Origin: Bacteroides sp.
GTDB lineage: Bacteria > Bacteroidota > Bacteroidia > Bacteroidales > Muribaculaceae
Direction of reading: 5' to 3'
Assembly: GCA_014801815.1 (NCBI GenBank)
Contig: JAAVDM010000046.1
Coordinates: 1-54,344 of the forward strand
Length of the DNA stretch: 54,344 nt
Shown: in pieces, positions 18,401-26,705 of the stretch
How positions within the stretch are numbered: the stretch's first letter is position 1
Layout: the number at the start of each line of letters is the position of its first letter
Made by a program: the position numbers and the translations under genes
Notes under the pieces: generated by a model
What the model was told of the DNA's origin: nothing
What the model saw: only the letters and a program-made list of their open reading frames with translations
Databases searched by the model: none

Positions 18401-18503
18401 GATTGAGCTGGTCAGCCATTACATGGAATGACATACCAAGTAAGCCCAGCACTGATATAATACTGAGAAAAAGATATTTAATCTTTTGATTTATATGATT
18501 CAT
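15429..18503 (-). CDS. Membrane-anchored coiled-coil protein of 1,024 residues, operon gene 3
   Basis: A signal peptide (about 1-31) precedes a periplasmic part with short strands and helices, then a short coiled coil (about 140-160). One membrane span lies at about 180-203, ending in IYTFLWFKGKKR. The remaining 800 residues are cytoplasmic and largely helical, with strong heptad repeats at about 760-830. The terminal domain (about 835-960) contains NLFNMIDELYAYFGIRLDIP, which faintly recalls the GrpE core. GrpE is the Hsp70 exchange factor, so that would fit the neighbours, but the resemblance is weak. Residues of about 196-341 are a tandem in-frame duplication. A six-residue repeat (TVPLET twice) lies in the C-terminal part. 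The protein could link periplasmic and cytoplasmic parts of the assembly. Confidence 0.75.
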   Translation of the reverse strand: MNHINQKIKYLFLSIISVLGLLGMSFHVMADQLNLNVKTGEVSLLRNNNSIDYWSLSKEKQPFKTLKDSTKVTISHIRRSDKLKKKDRIVIIDDFTNKEVFVDSMQRSWSEDELKGRNVKLPTNTNYTIKHGSNVWNMAFIDPTIIKLKQENQNLKKEIKELKGESSNPNPTTDNPSPNSLWKILCMVSIGILLLFAIIYTFLWFKGKKRVHSKTIQEKLESSDDKESNDTSKSIEEGTQTEYISIDQNESYSLGKENQTLKGKIERLRSNIYTFLWFKGKKRVHGKTIQEKPELSDDKESNDTSKSIEEGTQTEYISIDQNESYSLGKENQTLKDEIEQLRRNQKELVKLLGMDNSVINPDKTEIIHSIIRNKIEQLIRISNSSSSEKYDTRTENFAENIIRRIKGKDKKELKSLLKDAEEDTRGQSYEVMLNKFIDLLGAYNFSESKKNVINEDSKKINSIDQLSLPINQTVVRDWLLKRLKAYGIFEDVPQYTELNNIFGRIVDNWEKSNSISSFADEEIVSNAIKEDKLSEEDKKLLISRLIDRLNKSLSDTEKFDKTLSPEDLLTEIVNIVRANSNRPELPTNIAEAREQGREEVLTMIKEAIPNMKWDLITIDKKTLRQTFERVMLSRLNDKLRLDASSLGEAYDILSHRCENDEIFTAMLVEYNAKDNKDLVKLIGEKQLEDTRKSLVGRMANIVSEENTHSLNKLFTALINLINELKKTNMLVMRELSGNISKLDPDFTLTTDDTCELTDIYSQLVDEKLKEAENNISALNDKVENLRQDLSYADEKISHLETKVNTLEKDKKELMSESSDLLNSLHEGARKIAISWHPVLMATSLDYDTECKEINDNVEEALREVCERMAAFTVPLETTVPLETRKQIQQLLCDEFVKHGSILNKLCCYYAYSRLPFMTDKALPNGIIFQRQAISNLFNMIDELYAYFGIRLDIPLLFVASIEEGNFENVTGRTYGDLDNLHPNSRNHKDNIDSNSKPTELVVDVVEIGYTVDGVERRKSKVITY
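15856..15891. repeat. 18-bp tandem duplication
   Basis: GTTTCAAGCGGTACAGTT is followed directly by the same 18 bases with one final change. In the coding strand it yields TVPLET twice near the C-terminus of the coiled-coil protein. Confidence 0.85.
17478..17915. repeat. 219-bp tandem in-frame duplication
   Basis: Two adjacent copies of about 219 bases (17478-17696 and 17697-17915) match almost throughout, with only scattered substitutions. The unit is 73 codons and repeats the last part of the membrane segment (IYTFLWFKGKKRVH) plus an acidic linker and the start of a coiled coil. The edges are approximate to a few bases. The high identity points to a recent event. Confidence 0.85.
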
Positions 18504-18521
18504 ATTATTTATTTTTCAGTT

Positions 18522-21500
18522 TCAAATAGTAACCGGCCAAATACTTTTTTTCGTAATCTCGCTTTCAAGATCGACACCACGAGGCGCACGGCCTTTTGTA
18601 ACCATACCATTAACATAAAGCTGAATATTATTTTTATAATCCAGTTTGAGTTTTACATTAAGACTATCAGCATGTTCGAAATTAGACATCTCGAATTCTT
18701 CCATATCAGAGATAAACTCCATATCACCATCGTTATATGCCTTTTCAGTATTCTCAGGAGAAAGATAGGTCTGCACCAGTTTTATAGTCTGAGCCGTACC
18801 TGTTCCTTTAGCTATCTTAGGTTCACCAATAAAATCCGTAAGATTGGTGTAGTCTGTTACAAAAGGGGTATCGGAACCACTGAGAAGTTCGACATAGACA
18901 TATTTACCGCCAAGTTTTTCATAAACTAATCCATACGATGCATAGAGACGACGAGAGCGCATTATTACCGGAGAATCCTTGGCACTGAATACAGTCGCTC
19001 TGATTACGGCACCATCAACCACAACAGTCTTCTCACGATCTGCGTAAGCACGATCTGTACCTCCACTAAACATCAAGGGGGTAATGTTAAATCCCATTCG
19101 CTGAAAAGAAGTAAGAAGAGCATTCTGAATGGCCTTCATACGACAGCTTCTACCCGAAAGAATTAACGTATCTATCTTAAGATTCGGCTCATTAACATAC
19201 GCAAGCAGACGTCTGATAAGATCAAAGGAGATGTTATTAAGAAATTCTTTAAAACGTGAATCCTCCAGAATATCATCAGCAGCAATTTTCATAGTAGTTT
19301 GTACAGGATCAGTATTAAGAGGGAGAGTGATATTGATATCCGTATTCGCAAGTAGATTAGGCTTTATTTCATCTTTAATAAGCTGTTTGAGTCCCAATCG
19401 CTCATACTGAGTGGACATCTGGAGTACCGACCTTGTAGAAACAGTATATTTATCCTTAATTAAAGTCGGATATTTATCCTTTAGTATCTCAGCTATAAGA
19501 TAGTCTAAATAATTACCTGCCCTGCCTGTACCTATTTTACCAAGGATATCAACCTCAATACGACCTTCACCGTTTATCCTTTTTCTAAATAGAGTCAGGT
19601 CAAGAGTCCCGGCCCCCATATCAAATACCAATACAGTTTCCGTAGCACGGACATTGGAAGTAGGATTAAGCCTTTCAAGATTTTGAAGATAGTAGGAAGC
19701 TACTGCATCAGATTCACTTACAAATCTCAGATATCCCGGTCTAATTTTTGGGAAAGTGTTCATTACAATCTTTTCTAATACCTTAAGATGGTCAGGTGTA
19801 TAAGTATTGGGATAGGTAAGAATAAGTTTATTAATATTACGATCCTTACTCTTGGGAAGAATGAAAAACTTGAAAAGTTCTGAATATGCTTCACTAAAGA
19901 TTGTATTGATTTTTAACAGACATGTATCTTCATCACGAGTTTTCGCATCTTTTGCAAGTATGCTACCAATATGCCCGTTACTATCACGACGAGTATATTT
20001 AAAATCAGTAAAGTGTCTGCTATCCGGAAGATATTTGTTACCGACAAGTATTTTCAGACATGGTAACTGCGTATTTACATCATAAGCAACAAGACTTGAG
20101 GTTGGTGACAGACATACTGACAGATTAAGTTTCTTAAATTCTTCAATAGCCTTTTCCGAATTTAACTGCTGACTGAGAGTTGAATCCTTAGAATCGGAAA
20201 CTGTATGGAAAACTATATCAGATGAAAGGAACTTAGTACCCTTCTCGAAAGTATCATCACTAAACTTCGTAAGACGGAAGATTCGGTTTTTGACGTCATG
20301 AAGGTCAATGATTTCTTTATCGTATAGACACACAATGGCCGAGGAACCGTAATCGACACAGAGCCATTCCTTGTTAGGGTCGAGGTGAAGATTCCATTTG
20401 ATAGGAATTCTCATAGTTCTTTTATTCTCTTCATCAAGAATACCTGTTCCATTACGATCCTCCCAATAGTCAAAGGAAAGCTCAGCCTTAATACTGAAAT
20501 CATAACTTGTTGTATTAAGTATGTCTACAATACCGGAAGGATCGAAAGTCATTGTAAATCGTGTTTCTGCATCTTCTCCATTAGGTATGAAGAGACCCTC
20601 AGAACTATTCATTCTGTTAACTTCGGGACCATCAATAGTTATAAATCTATCAAGCAGACGGTTATTTTCACCTACAATTTTTATATCATTAACAATCTGC
20701 TCACTCAACATCAGATTGTTAATATATAGACCTGCTTTAGGATTGGTGTTGTCGGTAGCTATATTACGTAATATAATAGTTGCTTGTCCTGTCAAAGGAC
20801 TGCGTGGAACAAAGTGCATTCTAAATTCCGGAGTCGAATGAGTACGGTCACATACAGTCGGTTTCTCTTCTCCAAATCCGACGTAGGTTTTGAGTTCGGT
20901 TCCTTGCTGATCTTTAAGAAGATGAAGCACTCCCTGCTTAAGAATAGTCTCTTTAACCTCAGGACTATAAGCCGGAGATAATTCTATAGTAGCTCTAATG
21001 GTAAAGTCCTCTGAATCTGTAACAGGATTTGAAATATCAGAAAAATCTATAAATATCGGTAAGCGGCACAGTTTATCTTTACCACCGACAAGAGTTATGG
21101 TTTCGCTCTGTTTTTTATTTTCAAAAGAGATTAGATTTCTTAATTCCTTATCGTTCTGAAAAAGGCTAAGGTTAATTTTTACATGTTGATTCGGCGTAAA
21201 TAGAAAGGTTTCATTAAGCCATGCAACAAATGTCCCGACTTTAGTACGCCTAAGACGGGAAGAATACTGAATATCTTCATCTTCAAGATCTATTATGAAA
21301 TTAGGCTGAAGATTAAGTGGTTCAAAAACAACGTCTATCTCACCTCTTTCAGAAGTTATAACTATATCTCTATGCTCCTCAAGAAGACGGACTCTAAATG
21401 AGATACGATAGGAGCGAGGATTCTTGTCTTGCTGACGTTTGCAATCTCTAATCTCACTTTGATGAAACAGAAGCTGAAAAGGTGTTTCCATACCTTCAAT

Positions 21501-21764
21501 AACCATAGGAACCGGAAATTCCTGCTGTTCAAATATCTGTTCTTTATAAAGTATAGAAAACAGATTGTCACGATTGCAAATTACTTCCTCCGGCACCTGA
21601 ATATCAACAATATCCAGACGTACAGAACGCTTTATACGTGTATGGTTATTAAATAACTCAGATAAGAAACCTTTTTTTGGTTCAAGTACTTCAAGATTCC
21701 ACTGTAGATCAACATTAATCTTGTCAGCCTGTGGACGATTATTAAGATTTATATTAATTTGCAT
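18522..21764 (-). CDS. Giant Hsp70/actin-like ATPase, operon gene 2
   Basis: The protein has 1,080 residues and no signal peptide. The ATPase core occupies about 460-960: phosphate-1 loop WLCVDYGSSAIVCLYD at about 465-480, phosphate-2 loop VLVFDMGAGTLDLTLF at about 707-722, and adenosine motif LILSGRSCRMKAIQNAL at about 865-880. The serine pair replacing the usual TT in the first loop marks it as divergent from DnaK. The first 450 residues look like a series of beta-rich domains, and the end (about 960-1080) is also beta-rich. It follows the first gene by three bases. It resembles the gene 7 ATPase in plan (large N-terminal extension plus actin-fold core) but not closely in sequence. Confidence 0.8.
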   Translation of the reverse strand: MQININLNNRPQADKINVDLQWNLEVLEPKKGFLSELFNNHTRIKRSVRLDIVDIQVPEEVICNRDNLFSILYKEQIFEQQEFPVPMVIEGMETPFQLLFHQSEIRDCKRQQDKNPRSYRISFRVRLLEEHRDIVITSERGEIDVVFEPLNLQPNFIIDLEDEDIQYSSRLRRTKVGTFVAWLNETFLFTPNQHVKINLSLFQNDKELRNLISFENKKQSETITLVGGKDKLCRLPIFIDFSDISNPVTDSEDFTIRATIELSPAYSPEVKETILKQGVLHLLKDQQGTELKTYVGFGEEKPTVCDRTHSTPEFRMHFVPRSPLTGQATIILRNIATDNTNPKAGLYINNLMLSEQIVNDIKIVGENNRLLDRFITIDGPEVNRMNSSEGLFIPNGEDAETRFTMTFDPSGIVDILNTTSYDFSIKAELSFDYWEDRNGTGILDEENKRTMRIPIKWNLHLDPNKEWLCVDYGSSAIVCLYDKEIIDLHDVKNRIFRLTKFSDDTFEKGTKFLSSDIVFHTVSDSKDSTLSQQLNSEKAIEEFKKLNLSVCLSPTSSLVAYDVNTQLPCLKILVGNKYLPDSRHFTDFKYTRRDSNGHIGSILAKDAKTRDEDTCLLKINTIFSEAYSELFKFFILPKSKDRNINKLILTYPNTYTPDHLKVLEKIVMNTFPKIRPGYLRFVSESDAVASYYLQNLERLNPTSNVRATETVLVFDMGAGTLDLTLFRKRINGEGRIEVDILGKIGTGRAGNYLDYLIAEILKDKYPTLIKDKYTVSTRSVLQMSTQYERLGLKQLIKDEIKPNLLANTDINITLPLNTDPVQTTMKIAADDILEDSRFKEFLNNISFDLIRRLLAYVNEPNLKIDTLILSGRSCRMKAIQNALLTSFQRMGFNITPLMFSGGTDRAYADREKTVVVDGAVIRATVFSAKDSPVIMRSRRLYASYGLVYEKLGGKYVYVELLSGSDTPFVTDYTNLTDFIGEPKIAKGTGTAQTIKLVQTYLSPENTEKAYNDGDMEFISDMEEFEMSNFEHADSLNVKLKLDYKNNIQLYVNGMVTKGRAPRGVDLESEITKKSIWPVTI

Positions 21765-21767
21765 GGA

Positions 21768-23099
21768 TCAGATTTTTGTTATTTTGAGATTTTTATTTTC
21801 AGGAACATAAGTAATTATCCTAATAAACCATCTATAGAGAATGAACGCAACGAACCCTATGATAAATATAAGGATAATAAGATCCCATATCATTACAGCA
21901 GTAAAAATATCATTCGGACACCACCACCAGAAACTATCACTGAGTGGTACCAGACCAAGCACTTTGGCTTCCTCCTGAAGACGAATCACCTGACGAATAC
22001 GCATACCATCACTATATCTTGGATTATCACCAGAAATAATACTTGCGTTATAAAGCCCGTCTTTCAGAAACAGTGACATCGCTATATCAAGGGTATCTCC
22101 GGGAGTAACATCTTCTGACTTAAGCTCAATATCAAAAATACCATCATGTGAAATGCCTAACTGTTTTCCATCTGCATTGCTAATAGAAATGTCACGTATG
22201 AGATATTTCGGATTCAGAGAACCAGTTTCAATATTCAGTCGAAAACCACCACGAATCCTTTGAAGAGGCAACGGAACTGGAAAGTCAGTGACAGAATGAA
22301 TAGAAGGACGTTCAGCCGATACAACTTCATAAGGAGTCACTTTATATATACCATCTTCTGAAATTAAGACATTATCACGTGTAGCGTTACCATATTTTAA
22401 TCCTGTATGAATAAATTTAAACTCTTCGTTAAATTTTTCCATAGTGGAGAACACTTTCTTCCTCAGCTTATTAAATCCTTGATAATTCGTTGAGGTAGTT
22501 GCAACACGATTCCACTCCTGAGCATAATTATCATCTGTACCATTAACCACATCGTCCGAAACTACAAGTAAGATTGTTCTGTCTGCATTCATAACAGAAT
22601 CCCTGTCAATACTTGTTTCTATTACGGCATAAGGCTTGGAAAGAGACTGAAGTGAAGCTGACGGAAGAGCGCTTGGATCAAGGATAGGTTGACCTTTCGG
22701 CCAATTCGGAAAGAAAGACGACAAGTTTGTATCACCAAGTTTTTTCCATATCATTTCCTCTCCGTTAACATTACGATAAGGACGGGTAAAACGCTCAATC
22801 GAAGGGTTACTCATCTCAATTGAATAACCTACCATTGAAACATAATCCCGATCACCATTATAATTATTCTCTTTAAGAAGACGATTCAGAATATGTAAAA
22901 TCCTCGGACTTACATAATCTGACTGGTAAAATTCTACTGAACGGTCGAAAGCAACAATATAGTGAGTGGTAAGACTTTCAGCATTGATACATAAATATGT
23001 AGTAAGAAATATCAGGACACTTGAAATAACCCGCGATGTAATGGAAGAACCATTCCGCGAGATTAGAAATCCTTTAATCTTTACAAATACTCGTCTCAT
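21768..23099 (-). CDS. vWA-like periplasmic membrane protein, first operon gene
   Basis: The protein has 443 residues. A signal or anchor segment at about 22-40 is followed by a vWA-like fold at about 45-230. The first strand HYIVAFDRSVEFYQ holds D and S of the MIDAS but has E where the second Ser is expected, so metal binding may be lost. RTILLVVSDDVVNG matches the later vWA strand. A beta-rich region at about 265-370 precedes a membrane span at about 393-420 and a short basic cytoplasmic tail. This resembles the vWA/stalk/span layout of Bacteroidota Bat-type proteins without belonging clearly to them. As first gene of the operon it lies about 100 bases from a predicted promoter. Confidence 0.7.
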   Translation of the reverse strand: MRRVFVKIKGFLISRNGSSITSRVISSVLIFLTTYLCINAESLTTHYIVAFDRSVEFYQSDYVSPRILHILNRLLKENNYNGDRDYVSMVGYSIEMSNPSIERFTRPYRNVNGEEMIWKKLGDTNLSSFFPNWPKGQPILDPSALPSASLQSLSKPYAVIETSIDRDSVMNADRTILLVVSDDVVNGTDDNYAQEWNRVATTSTNYQGFNKLRKKVFSTMEKFNEEFKFIHTGLKYGNATRDNVLISEDGIYKVTPYEVVSAERPSIHSVTDFPVPLPLQRIRGGFRLNIETGSLNPKYLIRDISISNADGKQLGISHDGIFDIELKSEDVTPGDTLDIAMSLFLKDGLYNASIISGDNPRYSDGMRIRQVIRLQEEAKVLGLVPLSDSFWWWCPNDIFTAVMIWDLIILIFIIGFVAFILYRWFIRIITYVPENKNLKITKI

Positions 23100-23206
23100 G
23101 TTAAAAATATTTAAAAGCGCTTGATATCAGTATAATATGTGCAGGTGATAGGTCTAATAGATGTAGAACTATATTCATTCACCAATTTACAAGTCTTTAT
23201 TTTGGA

Positions 23207-23214
23207 CAAAGATA
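23207..23214 (-). promoter_or_regulatory. Candidate promoter of the 13-gene operon
   Basis: TATCTTTG on the minus strand fits TAnnTTTG. No TTTG is seen at the -33 position, so the promoter may be weak or need an activator. It would leave a leader of about 100 bases before the ATG at 23099. Confidence 0.45.
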
Positions 23215-23419
23215 AAGAATAAATTTAAAATAACTATAAAATTACAACTATTTTTATATTATCTTTTATAAAAATCAATAGTATCTACGCACAAAGTAAA
23301 ATTTCCAGTATCTCTTGATGATATTGAGATTTGAGGAATACGGTATCAGGAGATAAGGATTAGCGTTGTTAACGTTGTTCTCATGCATATAATGATAAGT
23401 TTATTAATATCGGATAACA

Positions 23420-23673
23420 ACAAAAAGCGTGAACTTAATTACTATGTTACCATACTGAGGCTCTGGACTGCCATCTACGGGTAACAAGTAAAAAGCTCAC
23501 GCTTATGGTATATAAGACAGCTGTTTAAGCTGAGATATACACTTCAGCGTGAGCGCCATTACTTGTTATCTGCGCAGATATGAAAATTGTCCAGATTTTC
23601 AGTATCAGATAACGGAATGTTTGACGCTCATCTTCGATATGTCTGCAATACGCTTAAAAACGCGTATACTGCA
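23420..23673 (-). ncRNA. Candidate structured non-coding RNA of about 250 nt
   Basis: On the minus strand a TAACTTTG promoter element (23685-23678) is followed by four hairpins. H1 pairs 23662-23667 with 23648-23653. H2 is long and interrupted: 23625-23629 with 23551-23555, 23606-23613 with 23565-23572 (8 bp), and 23595-23601 with 23581-23587 (7 bp). H3 pairs 23535-23540 with 23508-23513 and 23528-23531 with 23519-23522. H4 pairs 23479-23504 with 23425-23451 and ends in a run of five U, as a terminator does. No open frame of note is present. The same AGCGTGA and GTTA(T/C)C words recur in H2 and H4. It might be a 6S-type/Bacteroidales-1 RNA, an RNA linked to the neighbouring operon, or something new. 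I cannot decide by reading. Confidence 0.6.
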
Positions 23674-23677
23674 AGTG

Positions 23678-23685
23678 CAAAGTTA
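23678..23685 (-). promoter_or_regulatory. Promoter of the candidate ncRNA
   Basis: TAACTTTG on the minus strand is an exact TAnnTTTG element followed by CAC, as in many Bacteroidota promoters. A -33 TTTG at standard spacing is not visible. Confidence 0.55.
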
Positions 23686-24151
23686 CGAAGAATTTGCCAA
23701 ACCACCCTTAGCAATGGCTATATTTTTATTTGTAGTCTCTAATTGTTACCATTTTAGCTTATTTATAACATACTTTGAATTATAAGTAGCTCTTAAAAAT
23801 CAATTTGAGAATGTCAGGGTAAGCATAGCTCTATTCATCTCTTTTAGCTGTTAAGGTTATGTATTTATATACCAACTTCTGCAAAATGGTAAATGAAAAA
23901 TTCTGATTTTCTCATATATTTTTCAGCTACATTTCCTTATAATTACGAATAATCAATCTAAGTGGCTAATAAGGCTTAAATTATAAAACTTATTAAATTT
24001 ACTAAGCGATATAAAGATTGAGTAAAGCGGTCAGGGGTATGTTAAAACCCGCTCAAAGGTAAACCAACAGGGGGAGTGGATTGTATTTGTTAGAGAACTA
24101 TATCGTAATATGAGAGGACTGTATTGACGAAATTCCTAATTCCACACCATA
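23686..24151. other. AT-rich intergenic region at the compositional boundary
   Basis: No gene or strong repeat was seen in these 466 bases. The sequence changes from AT-rich to more GC-rich near its right end. A TGTATTTG at about 24082-24089 is one base off the promoter consensus and could serve the efflux operon, but this is weak. Confidence 0.4.
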
Positions 24152-25588
24152 ATGAAAACATGTCTATTGCTTTCGCTGGCCTTTGCTTTGGCCGGTTCAG
24201 CCACAGCGCAGACGGTAAGTCTTGACTCGTGCCGCAGTATGGCGCTACGCAACAACAAGACGTTGCGTGTAGCCGATGAGGGTGTACGCGGGGCGGCTCT
24301 GGAGCGTAAGGCGGCTTTCTCGGCATATCTGCCGGGTATTGATTTCAACGGCACTTATATGCACAATCAGCATGAGATAGCGTTGCTTGGCGAAGATGCC
24401 AAGTTGCCGACTATGTCGTTTGATCCTAAGACCATGAAGTATGATTACAATCTGGTCACGGGGGCGGACGGTGTGCCGGTCAAAGACCCGCAGACGGGCA
24501 GCTATATCCCCTCGCAGGTGGCCGTGATACCCAAAGAGGCCATGACGTATGACACGCGCAATGTGTTTGCCGGTGCTTTCACGCTGACTCAGCCCGTGTT
24601 TATGGGCGGTATGATACGTGCCCTCAACGACATCACCAAGTATGCAGAACAGGCAGCTATCGCAGCACGCAACAGTGCGGCGCAGGAGATAGTGTATGCA
24701 GTCGATGAGGCTTACTGGCAGGTGGTATCGCTCAAGGAGAAGAAAAAACTGGCTCAGAGTTTCGTTAACTTGGTTGATTCGCTGCGCTATAATGTCAATG
24801 CCCTGCTCGAAGAGGGTATGGCCACGCGCAGTGACCTGCTCACCGTAGAAGTGAAGCTAAATGAAGCACAGATTATGCTTACAAAGGTTGACAACGGTCT
24901 GACACTTTCACGTATGGCGTTAGCACAGCTGTGCGGTCTGCCGGCAGATACCCCTATGGAACTCTCAGACGAAGGATTGCGTAGCAATACGACCCAGGCA
25001 CCCGATTACAGCATCAACATGAACGATGTGTATGCCAACCGTCAGGACCTTGAGGTGCTGCGGCACGGCATCAATATGCTTAAAGGACGCGAAAAACTCG
25101 CTTTGGGTACGATGTTGCCGAAAGTAGCCTTAGTCGGCGCATGGAGTTTCAGCAATCCGAATGTGATAAACGGTTTCGAGAAACGATTCGGGGGCGGTTT
25201 CAGTGTCGGCGCAACAGTCACGATACCTATATGGCACTGGGGCGGACGTTACAATCACTACCGTGCCACACAGGCCACGACCAACGCCCAGCGTCTGCTG
25301 CTCGAAGATATGGAAGAGAAAGTTGATCTGCAGGTGCGTCAGGCACAGTACAGTTTTCAGGAGGCATTCAAAACCTACGACATGACACGCAAGAATCTCA
25401 CCAAGGCTGATGAGAATCTGCGTCAGGCACAGTTAGCTTTCCGCGAAGGTGTGCTGACCACCGACGACGTGACGGCGGCACAGACAGCGTGGCTGCAGGC
25501 CAATTCAGAGAAGATAGATGCAGAAATCGCCATACGTCTGTGCGAGGTCTACCTGAGCAAGGTAACCGGAGCGATGCAGTATAGATAA
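24152..25588 (+). CDS. TolC-family outer membrane efflux protein
   Basis: The protein has 478 residues with a signal peptide of about 20 residues (cleavage after SATAQ). The mature part is helical with the alternating outer-membrane-efflux-protein repeats: VSLDSCRSMALRNNKTLRVADE near the start and AEQAAIAARNSAAQEIVYAVDEAYW midway, then the second half KADENLRQAQLAFREGVLTTDDV. It forms the outer membrane channel of a tripartite pump. It is first in an operon with a HlyD-type adaptor and two ABC-2 permeases, and the codon use and GC content differ clearly from the region to its left. Confidence 0.9.
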   Translation: MKTCLLLSLAFALAGSATAQTVSLDSCRSMALRNNKTLRVADEGVRGAALERKAAFSAYLPGIDFNGTYMHNQHEIALLGEDAKLPTMSFDPKTMKYDYNLVTGADGVPVKDPQTGSYIPSQVAVIPKEAMTYDTRNVFAGAFTLTQPVFMGGMIRALNDITKYAEQAAIAARNSAAQEIVYAVDEAYWQVVSLKEKKKLAQSFVNLVDSLRYNVNALLEEGMATRSDLLTVEVKLNEAQIMLTKVDNGLTLSRMALAQLCGLPADTPMELSDEGLRSNTTQAPDYSINMNDVYANRQDLEVLRHGINMLKGREKLALGTMLPKVALVGAWSFSNPNVINGFEKRFGGGFSVGATVTIPIWHWGGRYNHYRATQATTNAQRLLLEDMEEKVDLQVRQAQYSFQEAFKTYDMTRKNLTKADENLRQAQLAFREGVLTTDDVTAAQTAWLQANSEKIDAEIAIRLCEVYLSKVTGAMQYR

Positions 25589-25633
25589 CTATCAGTCAAA
25601 TAACAACAACCCACTTACTAAAAATCACACCCC

Positions 25634-26698
25634 ATGGATAACGCTTCTAACAGAAACGCAGTTACGTCACAAGCTGCCGACATCAATTCCCCTTTCAACA
25701 CACCGGAACAAGTCAGTGCCAAGGATAAAGGTCTTATACTCACAATAGTAGTCATACTGCTCATACTCATCGGTATGGCGATAATCGGTTTTCTATGTAT
25801 CAAACAAGGCCCGGATACCATTCAGGGTCAGGGCGATGCCACCGAGATACGTATCTCAGGTAAGATGCCGGGCCGTATAGCCGAATTTTATGCCGAAGAG
25901 GGACAGCAGGTCAAAGCCGGCGATACACTGGTACGCATACACTCGTCGCTGCTTGACGCCCGTATGGAACAGGCACAGGCTATGGAGGACGTCACACGTG
26001 CCGCCAACCGCAAGGTAGATGCCGGAACACGCAAGCAGATTATATCGGCCGCCAAAGACCTTGTTGACCAAGCACAGGCCGCCGTCGGTATCTCAGAAAA
26101 GACTTACCGCCGTATGCAGAACCTCTATGAAAAAGGTGTGGTAAGCGAGCAGAAGCGTGACGAGGCTAAAGCCGCCTACGATGCCGCTGTAGCCGGAAAA
26201 GCTGCAGCACAGAGCCAATACGAACTCGCTGTAGCCGGTGCCCAGAAAGAGGATAAAGAGGCTGCCGAGGCTATGGTCAATGTGTCGAAAGCAAGCGTCA
26301 AGGAAGTAGGTGCTATTCTTGAAGACCAGTATCTTATCGCTCCGTGCGACGGCGAGATAACCGTTGTATATCCCGAAGTATCGGAACTCGTGGCTACTGG
26401 GGCACCCATCATGTCACTCCAGAAAGACGACCACTGGGCAGTGTTCAACATGCGCGAGAACATGCTCAAAGACCTGCGTAACGGTTCAAAAATAAAAGTA
26501 CATATACCGGCACTCGACATACACACTACGATGACCGTCTACTACATACGCGACCTCGGCACATACGCCAACTGGCAGGCTACCAAGTCGACCGGAGACT
26601 ATGACGCACGCACTTTCCAAGTAAAGGCACGTCCCGAACAGCGTATAGACGGATTCCGTCCCGGTATGTCGGTAATATACGAAGGTATTGAAAAGTAA
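25634..26698 (+). CDS. HlyD/EmrA-type membrane fusion protein
   Basis: The protein has 354 residues. One membrane span lies at about 35-56. A biotinyl-lipoyl-like half motif, GRIAEFYAEEGQQVKAGDTLVRI at about 81-103, is followed by a helical hairpin (about 110-225) and the second half, DGEITVVYPEVSELVATGAPI at about 238-258. The beta-barrel part ends near PGMSVIYEG. It bridges the inner membrane permeases and the TolC-like channel. The next gene starts 7 bases after its stop. Confidence 0.9.
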   Translation: MDNASNRNAVTSQAADINSPFNTPEQVSAKDKGLILTIVVILLILIGMAIIGFLCIKQGPDTIQGQGDATEIRISGKMPGRIAEFYAEEGQQVKAGDTLVRIHSSLLDARMEQAQAMEDVTRAANRKVDAGTRKQIISAAKDLVDQAQAAVGISEKTYRRMQNLYEKGVVSEQKRDEAKAAYDAAVAGKAAAQSQYELAVAGAQKEDKEAAEAMVNVSKASVKEVGAILEDQYLIAPCDGEITVVYPEVSELVATGAPIMSLQKDDHWAVFNMRENMLKDLRNGSKIKVHIPALDIHTTMTVYYIRDLGTYANWQATKSTGDYDARTFQVKARPEQRIDGFRPGMSVIYEGIEK

Positions 26699-26705
26699 GG
26701 CTGTC

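Noticed and set aside
21768..23099. Bat (aerotolerance) operon protein
   Set aside because: The vWA/stalk/span layout is similar, but no MoxR ATPase, TPR BatE or DUF58 gene is present and the MIDAS is degenerate.
23425..23628. Possible CRISPR-like or attachment-site repeats
   Set aside because: The repeats are four, inverted in pairs, unequal and unevenly spaced; they fold as hairpins of one RNA, so no array is called.
23420..23673. Retron-type msr/msd RNA
   Set aside because: No reverse transcriptase gene lies nearby and the fold does not show the retron arrangement.
26026..26601. Frames antisense to the HlyD-type and protease genes
   Set aside because: They follow the codon structure of the real genes on the other strand and have no start signals.
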